This document shows, piece after piece, positions 59,326-64,000 of a stretch of 64,000 nt of DNA. How positions within the stretch are numbered: the stretch's first letter is position 1; every line of letters begins with the position of its first letter. Below the pieces are notes generated by a model. It worked only from the letters and a program-made list of their open reading frames with translations, searched no databases and was not told where the DNA came from. Made by a program: the position numbers and the translations under genes. The stretch covers positions 2,294,001 through 2,358,000 of the forward strand of contig NZ_CP053660.1 of the NCBI RefSeq assembly GCF_013177455.1, in the 5' to 3' direction. This DNA is from Nocardioides marmotae. Its GTDB lineage: Bacteria > Actinomycetota > Actinomycetes > Propionibacteriales > Nocardioidaceae.

Positions 59326-60248
59326 GCGTCCACCCGCTCGGCGACGATCGCGAGCGTGTCGCCCGCGCTCACCCGCGCCCGGCGGCGGACCAGCATGACG
59401 ACCCCGTCCTGAGGGCTGCGGACGTCCGCGACCGTGCACCCCTCCTCATCGAGGATCGACCCGAGCCGCTCCCCCGCGCGCACCAGTCGGCCGACCTCCG
59501 TGGCCGTGACCAGGTAGCCGTCGACGTCGGCCTCGACGCCGCCGTCGGTGTCCCCGTCGCCCCGGACGGTCGTCGACGGGGCCGCGGGCGCCGGCGCCTC
59601 CTCGATCATCCCGAGGTGGTGGAGGACCCGGAGCACGCCGTCGACGTAGCAGTCGAGGTCGGCGCTGCGGACCTGGCCGCCACCGTGTCCCTCGACGTAG
59701 AGGGCCGGGACGCCGAGGTCGGCCGCCGCGGACAGGGAGCGCCCGGGCGAGAGGTCGGGGTGCTGCCACAGGAAGGGCGCCCCGAAGGCCCGGGCGGCCT
59801 CGGCCGCTCGCTCGCACCGGGGCCCCTCGCCCGCGTGGTAGCCGGCCAGCAGCGGCATGTCGAAGCCCTCGCCCGCCGAGTGCAGGTCGATGAGGAGGTC
59901 GGCGCCCGCGATGAGCCGATCGGTCAGGTACGCCGCGACGCGCTCGGTCGGACGGCCCTCCGGGCTCCCGGGGAAGACCCGCGCCAGGTTGAGGTCGTCG
60001 ACCGGGCTGGCCCGGGTCACGGACGCCCACGCCGCGGGATGCGCGGGTGCGGCGACCCGCACCGAGCCACGCAGCCCCTCGGGGTCGAGCGCGGCCAGGA
60101 CCCGGCGCGCGGCCAGGACTCCCTCGAGCTCGTCGCCGTGCACACCACCGAGGATCGCGACCGTGGGACCGGGCTGCCGACCCCTCGTCAGACGGAGGCG
60201 CGGGAGCGCCTCCCCTACCCGTTCAGCGCCCATTCCGACCGTCCTCAT
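59322..60248 (-). CDS. Succinylglutamate desuccinylase/aspartoacylase-family deacylase
   Basis: 308 aa from ATG 60248; an ATG at 60233 is a close alternative with GAGG ahead. Zinc-carboxypeptidase fold: TVAILGGVHGDELEGVLAAR (HxxE), ADLLIDLHSAGEGFDMPLLA (His ligand), and PALYVEGHGGGQVRSADLDC. A C-terminal module (DGYLVTATEVGRLVRAGERL, GSILDEEGCTVADVRSPQDG) is the beta domain common in this family. Relatives hydrolyse N-acyl-amino acids, e.g. the ectoine-pathway deacetylase. First gene of the operon, divergent from iclR-type gene. Confidence 0.88.
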   Translation of the reverse strand: MRTVGMGAERVGEALPRLRLTRGRQPGPTVAILGGVHGDELEGVLAARRVLAALDPEGLRGSVRVAAPAHPAAWASVTRASPVDDLNLARVFPGSPEGRPTERVAAYLTDRLIAGADLLIDLHSAGEGFDMPLLAGYHAGEGPRCERAAEAARAFGAPFLWQHPDLSPGRSLSAAADLGVPALYVEGHGGGQVRSADLDCYVDGVLRVLHHLGMIEEAPAPAAPSTTVRGDGDTDGGVEADVDGYLVTATEVGRLVRAGERLGSILDEEGCTVADVRSPQDGVVMLVRRRARVSAGDTLAIVAERVDA

Positions 60249-60386
60249 ATTCCACGTAAAGAAATCTGCGTTTCGGAGAACGGTAGCAGTCGGGTTCGCT
60301 CGGAAGCCGTCTAAGTCCAGGCGCGAGACCGCTTCGTACGCCGCCACCGGCGGGTCCGGTGCACTACGCTGATCCGCGACCACGAG

Positions 60387-61211
60387 GTGCTCGGCGTCAT
60401 GCTGAGCGGCAGGACGGAGAGCCGGGCTTTGGCGCAGACACGGGACCATTCCGACGCAGGCGACGCGCCGGCCTATCCCCTCCGAGCAGTGGATCGGGTC
60501 TGCGACATCCTCGACATCCTCGCCAACTCCTCCACCGGGGTACCGCTGTCGGCGGTCGCCGAGGGCGCCCAGATGCCGAAGAGCTCCACCTTCCGCTACC
60601 TCAGTGCGTTGGAGGCCCGGCGCTACATCGAGCGGGAGCCGGAAACCGGCGCCTACCGCCTCGGTCTCGCGTTCCGCCCGCAGAGCACCCACGCGATGGA
60701 GCGGCTCACCGAGCTCGCCCGTCCCGCGCTGGAGAAGCTGCGCGACCAGCTCGAGGAGACCACGAACCTCGGGGTCCTCGACGGCGCTTTCATCGTGCAC
60801 AACGTCGTCGCCGAGTCCGCGCACATGATGCGGCTGGCCGCCCGCGTCGGCGAGCGCGGCTACGTCCACAGCACGGCCCTGGGGAAGGCCATCTGCGCGA
60901 CGCTGCCCGAGGACCGCGTCCGCTCGGTGCTGGCCGCCTCGGGGATGCCCCGGTTCACCGACCACACGATCACCGATGCGGAGGACTACCTCCGCGAGCT
61001 CGAGCAGGTCCGCAGCCAGGGCTACGGCCTGGACGAGGCGGAGAACCAGGACTCCGGTCGCTGCGTGGGCGTGGTCATCGAAGGGATCGGCCTGCCGGCC
61101 GGCATCAGCATGAGCGCCCCCGCCGAGCGCTTCCCGGCGGAGCGGACCGAGGACGTCGTCGCCCGGCTGCGCAAGGTGGCCCGGTCGCTCTCGCGCCAGA
61201 TGCGCGCCTGA
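60387..61211 (+). CDS. IclR-family transcriptional regulator
   Basis: 274 aa from GTG 60387; ATG 60399, with GAGG 11 bases upstream, may be the true start. N-terminal winged HTH: RAVDRVCDILDILANSSTGV, PLSAVAEGAQMPKSSTFRYL, ALEARRYIEREPETGAYRLG. The C-terminal effector domain ends with GRCVGVVIEGIGLPAGISMS. Divergent from the first gene of the large minus-strand operon across 138 bases, so it most likely controls that operon. The gap contains CGTTTC-GGA-GAACG, a weak dyad like those at the other promoters of the locus. Confidence 0.9.
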   Translation: MLGVMLSGRTESRALAQTRDHSDAGDAPAYPLRAVDRVCDILDILANSSTGVPLSAVAEGAQMPKSSTFRYLSALEARRYIEREPETGAYRLGLAFRPQSTHAMERLTELARPALEKLRDQLEETTNLGVLDGAFIVHNVVAESAHMMRLAARVGERGYVHSTALGKAICATLPEDRVRSVLAASGMPRFTDHTITDAEDYLRELEQVRSQGYGLDEAENQDSGRCVGVVIEGIGLPAGISMSAPAERFPAERTEDVVARLRKVARSLSRQMRA

Positions 61212-61397
61212 GCGGACCCGGCCGGCAGCGCCCGCCCGGTCCCTGACCACGCCCCGATCGGCCGGCCGGCCCATCGGACGCGCTCCGACACCCGCTCGAC
61301 CCCGCAGCCGCGCCGCGAGGCGCCGGATGGTCCCTGGCGTGCGCCCGGGCGATCACCTTCCGGTCCGGTTTCGCCGCCGATCCGCGGTCCGCACTTG

Positions 61398-61446
61398 TCA
61401 CTCATTCTGAGGGATGACCAGCGCAGGAAGCTCTCCTAACGTCGAT
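61398..61446 (+). promoter_or_regulatory. Conserved block upstream of the APC permease gene (copy 2)
   Basis: TCACTCATTCTGAGGGATGA at 61398-61417 and CCTAACGTCGA at 61435-61445 match the block upstream of the 32377 gene, with similar spacing to each other and to the start codon. TCATTC-TGAG-GGATGA forms an imperfect dyad. This gap, 61212-61475, shows no other feature. Confidence 0.6.
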
Positions 61447-61475
61447 GGCCGTGACGACCATCGGAAGGCGTTGAG

Positions 61476-62963
61476 ATGGCAACTGACAGAAACGATCAAC
61501 CGACGGCACCAGGCAAGGCGGCGGATCCGGGCCGGACGTTCATCAGCTGGACCTCGATGGCGATCCTCATCGCCACAGCGGTCGCCAGCGTGCGCGGGCT
61601 CCCGGCGATGGCCGCCTACGACTGGGCCTCGATCTTCCTCTACGTGCTGCCGGCGATCCTGTTCATGGTGCCGGTGGCACTGGTGGCCGCCGAGCTGGCC
61701 AGTGGCTGGAAGGGCGGGGTCTTCGCGTGGGTCAAGGAGGCCTACGGCGACCAGATCGGGTTCTTCGCGATCTGGCAGCAGTGGATGCAGAACGTCGCGT
61801 GGTACCCGGCCCAGCTGGCCTTCTTCGCCTCGGCGCTGGCCTACGTGTGGGACCCGAGCCTGGCCAACTCCGGGCTCTTCACCGGCCTGGTCATCCTGGT
61901 CGTGTACTGGGTCTCCACCCTCATCGCCACGTTCGGCGTCGACGCGTTCGCCAAGGTGGGCACCTGGGGCTTCCTGGTCGGGACGCTCGTCCCGGCCACG
62001 GCCCTGATCGTCTTCGCGGTGATCTTCCTGGCCGACGGAGGAAAGTCGCAGCTGCCCGCGGTCAGTGACGCGGAGTGGTTCCCGAAGTTCACCGGCCTGG
62101 CGAGCATCGTGCTGATCGTCAGCAACTTCCTCTCCTACGCCGGCATGGAGATGAACGCGGTCCACGTGACCGAGATGCGCAGGCCCGCCAAGGAGTTCCC
62201 GAAGGCCATCGTCCTCTCCGTCGTGCTGATCCTGTTCGTCTTCATCCTGCCGACGCTCGCCATCTCGGTCGGCGTGCCGGGGTCCAGCGTCAACCTGACC
62301 CAGGGCGTGCTGCAGGCCTTCGACGTGTTCTTCAACCATCTCGGGATGTCCTGGGGGACCACGGTGATGGCGTTGCTGATCGTCATCGGGATCCTCGCCT
62401 CGGTGGTCACCTGGATCCCCGGACCGAGCAAGGGTCTGCTGCTCGTGGGCAAGGACGGTTACCTCCCTCCGCGTCTGCAGGGCACCAACAGCCGGGGCAT
62501 GCAGGTCCCGATCATGGTGGCTCAGGGACTCATCGTCACGGTCCTGTCGATCCTGTTCGCGGTGCTGCCGTCGGTGCAGTCGGTCTTCTGGATCCTCACC
62601 GCCATGGCCGTGCAGCTCTACCTGATCATGTACATGATCATGTTCCTGGCGGCCATGAAGCTCCGCCGTACGCACCCGGACGTCAAGCGCGGCTTCCGGT
62701 CGCCGGCGATGCCCGTGGTCGGGACCATCGGGTTCGTGGCCAGCCTGGCCGCCTTCATCCTCGGCTTCGTCGAACCTTCGGGGAACGCGGACTCGACACC
62801 ACAGAGCATCTACATCCTGATCCTCGTCGCCGGCATCGTCCTCCTCGGCGTGTGGCCCTTCGTCCTCTACCGGCTGCGGAAGCCGGAGTGGAAGATCGAG
62901 CCCACCCCGGACGGCACCGATGCCCACGGCCCGCAGGGTCATGGCCAGGGTCAGGAGGCCTGA
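61476..62963 (+). CDS. APC-family permease, glutamate/GABA antiporter-like
   Basis: 495 aa from ATG 61476 with GGAAGG about 9 bases upstream. Twelve helices; SWTSMAILIATAVASVRGLP, IWQQWMQNVAWYPAQLAFFA, LVSTWIPGPSKGLL-type stretch at ~305-320 (VTWIPGPSKGLLLVGKDGYL). Together with the glutamate decarboxylase gene 550 bases downstream it suggests Glu/GABA exchange as in GadC, a proton-consuming system. Close paralogue of the 32377 product. Confidence 0.9.
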   Translation: MATDRNDQPTAPGKAADPGRTFISWTSMAILIATAVASVRGLPAMAAYDWASIFLYVLPAILFMVPVALVAAELASGWKGGVFAWVKEAYGDQIGFFAIWQQWMQNVAWYPAQLAFFASALAYVWDPSLANSGLFTGLVILVVYWVSTLIATFGVDAFAKVGTWGFLVGTLVPATALIVFAVIFLADGGKSQLPAVSDAEWFPKFTGLASIVLIVSNFLSYAGMEMNAVHVTEMRRPAKEFPKAIVLSVVLILFVFILPTLAISVGVPGSSVNLTQGVLQAFDVFFNHLGMSWGTTVMALLIVIGILASVVTWIPGPSKGLLLVGKDGYLPPRLQGTNSRGMQVPIMVAQGLIVTVLSILFAVLPSVQSVFWILTAMAVQLYLIMYMIMFLAAMKLRRTHPDVKRGFRSPAMPVVGTIGFVASLAAFILGFVEPSGNADSTPQSIYILILVAGIVLLGVWPFVLYRLRKPEWKIEPTPDGTDAHGPQGHGQGQEA

Positions 62964-62968
62964 GTCCG

Positions 62969-63406
62969 ATGATCACCAAGCATGCACGTGCAGTCCGCTC
63001 CTCCGTGTGCGCGGCGAGCCTGGTCCTCGGAGTGGGGCTGGGCGTCTCCGGTTGCTCCGCAGCAGGGAGCGCGTCGGACTCCGGGGGCGACGAGGCGCGC
63101 ACTCTCGCGGGCCAGCTCAACGACCGCCTGGCCGCGAGCGGCCTGTCCACGGTCGACACCGAGACGGCGACCGCGCTCTACGGCACCGACGGTGGCGTGA
63201 GCTGCGAGAACGTCGGCGAGCTCCAGCAACAGCTGGCCCTCTCGCAGTTCGGCAACAACTCCGTCAACCTCCGCCGGGTCGTGCTGGACCCGAGCCTCGT
63301 CAGCTACGACCTGGCCGTCATCGAGACCTATTGCCCCGACCAGCTCGGCGACTTCGAGGACCTCGTCGACGAGCTCGACACCGAGGAGACGGTCCCGACC
63401 CCGTAG
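62969..63406 (+). CDS. Small secreted lipoprotein of unknown function
   Basis: 145 aa from ATG 62969, AGGAGG lies about 10 bases upstream, inside the end of the permease gene; 5 bases separate the genes. Signal peptide with lipobox GVSGC (C29). The mature part has two cysteines (VSCENVGELQ, ETYCPDQLGD) that may pair, and an acidic C-terminus. No family recognised. Position between antiporter and decarboxylase genes suggests an accessory role in that system. Confidence 0.8.
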   Translation: MITKHARAVRSSVCAASLVLGVGLGVSGCSAAGSASDSGGDEARTLAGQLNDRLAASGLSTVDTETATALYGTDGGVSCENVGELQQQLALSQFGNNSVNLRRVVLDPSLVSYDLAVIETYCPDQLGDFEDLVDELDTEETVPTP

Positions 63407-63511
63407 GACCTGGTGGCGAGAGCTGGACCCACAACAGATGCGACCGAGCAGTAGCCATGCATGACACACCTACCCGCGCGACCAACGCGTGGACCTGAGG
63501 AGTCGACTTAC

Positions 63512-64000
63512 ATGTTGCACAACAAGAACTCAGTCCGAGGCGCTCTCGAGGACGACGTCTTCGCCTCGACCGACCTGTCGACCGCGATGCCGAAGTATCG
63601 CTTCCCCGACGACGAGCACGTTCCTCGGCACGCTTTCCAGGTCGTGCGCGACGAGCTGATGCTCGACGGGAACTCCCGCCAGAACCTGGCGACGTTCTGC
63701 CAGACCTGGGTCGAGCCCGAGATCAACGAGCTGATGACGCTGTCGGTCGACAAGAACATGATCGACAAGGACGAGTACCCCCAGACCGCCGAGCTGGAGG
63801 CGCGGTGCGTGCACATGCTCGCCGACCTCTGGAACAGCCCGGACGCCGCCGACACGATGGGCACCTCGACCACCGGCTCCAGCGAGGCCGCCATGCTCGG
63901 CGGGATGGCGCTGCTGTGGAAGTGGCGCGAGCGGCGGCGCGCCGCGGGCCTGCCGACCGACCGACCCAACCTGGTCACCGGGCCGGTGCAGATCTGCTGG
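63512..64000 (+). CDS. gadB: Glutamate decarboxylase, N-terminal part
   Basis: 163 codons to the right edge; the gene continues outside. ATG 63512 with GAGGAG about 10 bases upstream. Matches bacterial and plant GAD closely: [60 protein letters not shown] and [11 protein letters not shown]. Converts glutamate to GABA and CO2 using a proton, cytosolic hexamer in family members. The upstream permease would exchange GABA for glutamate. The catalytic lysine is beyond the window. Confidence 0.95.
   Translation, partial: MLHNKNSVRGALEDDVFASTDLSTAMPKYRFPDDEHVPRHAFQVVRDELMLDGNSRQNLATFCQTWVEPEINELMTLSVDKNMIDKDEYPQTAELEARCVHMLADLWNSPDAADTMGTSTTGSSEAAMLGGMALLWKWRERRRAAGLPTDRPNLVTGPVQICW

Noticed and set aside
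58246..60248. Ectoine-degradation operon (deacylase plus threonine dehydratase-like enzyme plus class III aminotransferase)
   Set aside because: No M24-type ectoine hydrolase, cyclodeaminase or semialdehyde dehydrogenase is present, and the rest of the locus is unrelated to ectoine.
1..64000. tRNA or rRNA genes
   Set aside because: Looked for T-loop-like GGTTCGA words and rRNA signatures; the few TTCGA-containing words lie inside clear coding frames or dyads.

Overview
The window reads as chromosomal DNA of a high-GC actinobacterium, most probably of the Nocardioides type (family Nocardioidaceae). That placement is an inference. It rests on the very GC-rich sequence, the many GTG/TTG starts, and a block at 1-6429 in the same gene order as Mycobacterium tuberculosis Rv1832 down to Rv1822: gcvP, a MerR regulator, a bifunctional nuclease, a second MerR, a GarA-like FHA protein, gcvH, DUF881, small basic protein, DUF881 and a CDP-alcohol phosphatidyltransferase. 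No rRNA, tRNA, CRISPR array, prophage or insertion sequence was seen.

Layout. 1-9000 holds the glycine-cleavage/FHA block, with a glycine riboswitch leader in front of gcvP, followed by two CNNM/CorC-type membrane proteins. 9269-12060 is a DUF1800-DUF1501 pair whose second member is Tat-exported. 12084-20800 holds small enzymes and membrane proteins, a DUF222-HNH nuclease with a near-consensus SOS box, a tandem array of about 76-bp units, and several very small genes. 20927-31380 holds a secreted jelly-roll protein, a MalT-like LuxR regulator, an aquaporin, and an operon of LssY_C protein, DUF998 protein and LysX (lysyl-tRNA synthetase fused to lysyl-phosphatidylglycerol synthase). 31419-36639 holds a DMT transporter, an APC permease and an MgtA-type P-ATPase.

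36636-61211 is the most distinctive part: about 20 genes that look like one catabolic locus. It has a dipeptide-type ABC importer with its own promoter and an internal hairpin. Its hydrolases act on acylated or peptide-like substrates: a D-aminoacylase, two M81/MlrC-type proteins and an AstE/AspA-like deacylase. There are four amino-acid/imine enzymes: a D-serine dehydratase/D-threonine aldolase-like protein, a class III aminotransferase, a threonine synthase-fold lyase and RidA. The sugar-acid-like enzymes are an SMP-30 lactonase, an aldose epimerase, an SDR, an IlvD/Edd dehydratase and an FAH-family protein. A D-lactate-type FAD/Fe-S dehydrogenase and an IclR regulator complete it. The content suggests uptake and breakdown of a conjugate of D-amino acid (or amide) and sugar-acid character; no single known pathway matches. 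Three of its promoter regions share the word GKTTCAGTA.

61476-64000 is a glutamate-decarboxylase module: a GadC-like APC permease, a small lipoprotein and the start of gadB. Its permease is a close paralogue of the one at 32377, and the two genes also share a block upstream of their starts.
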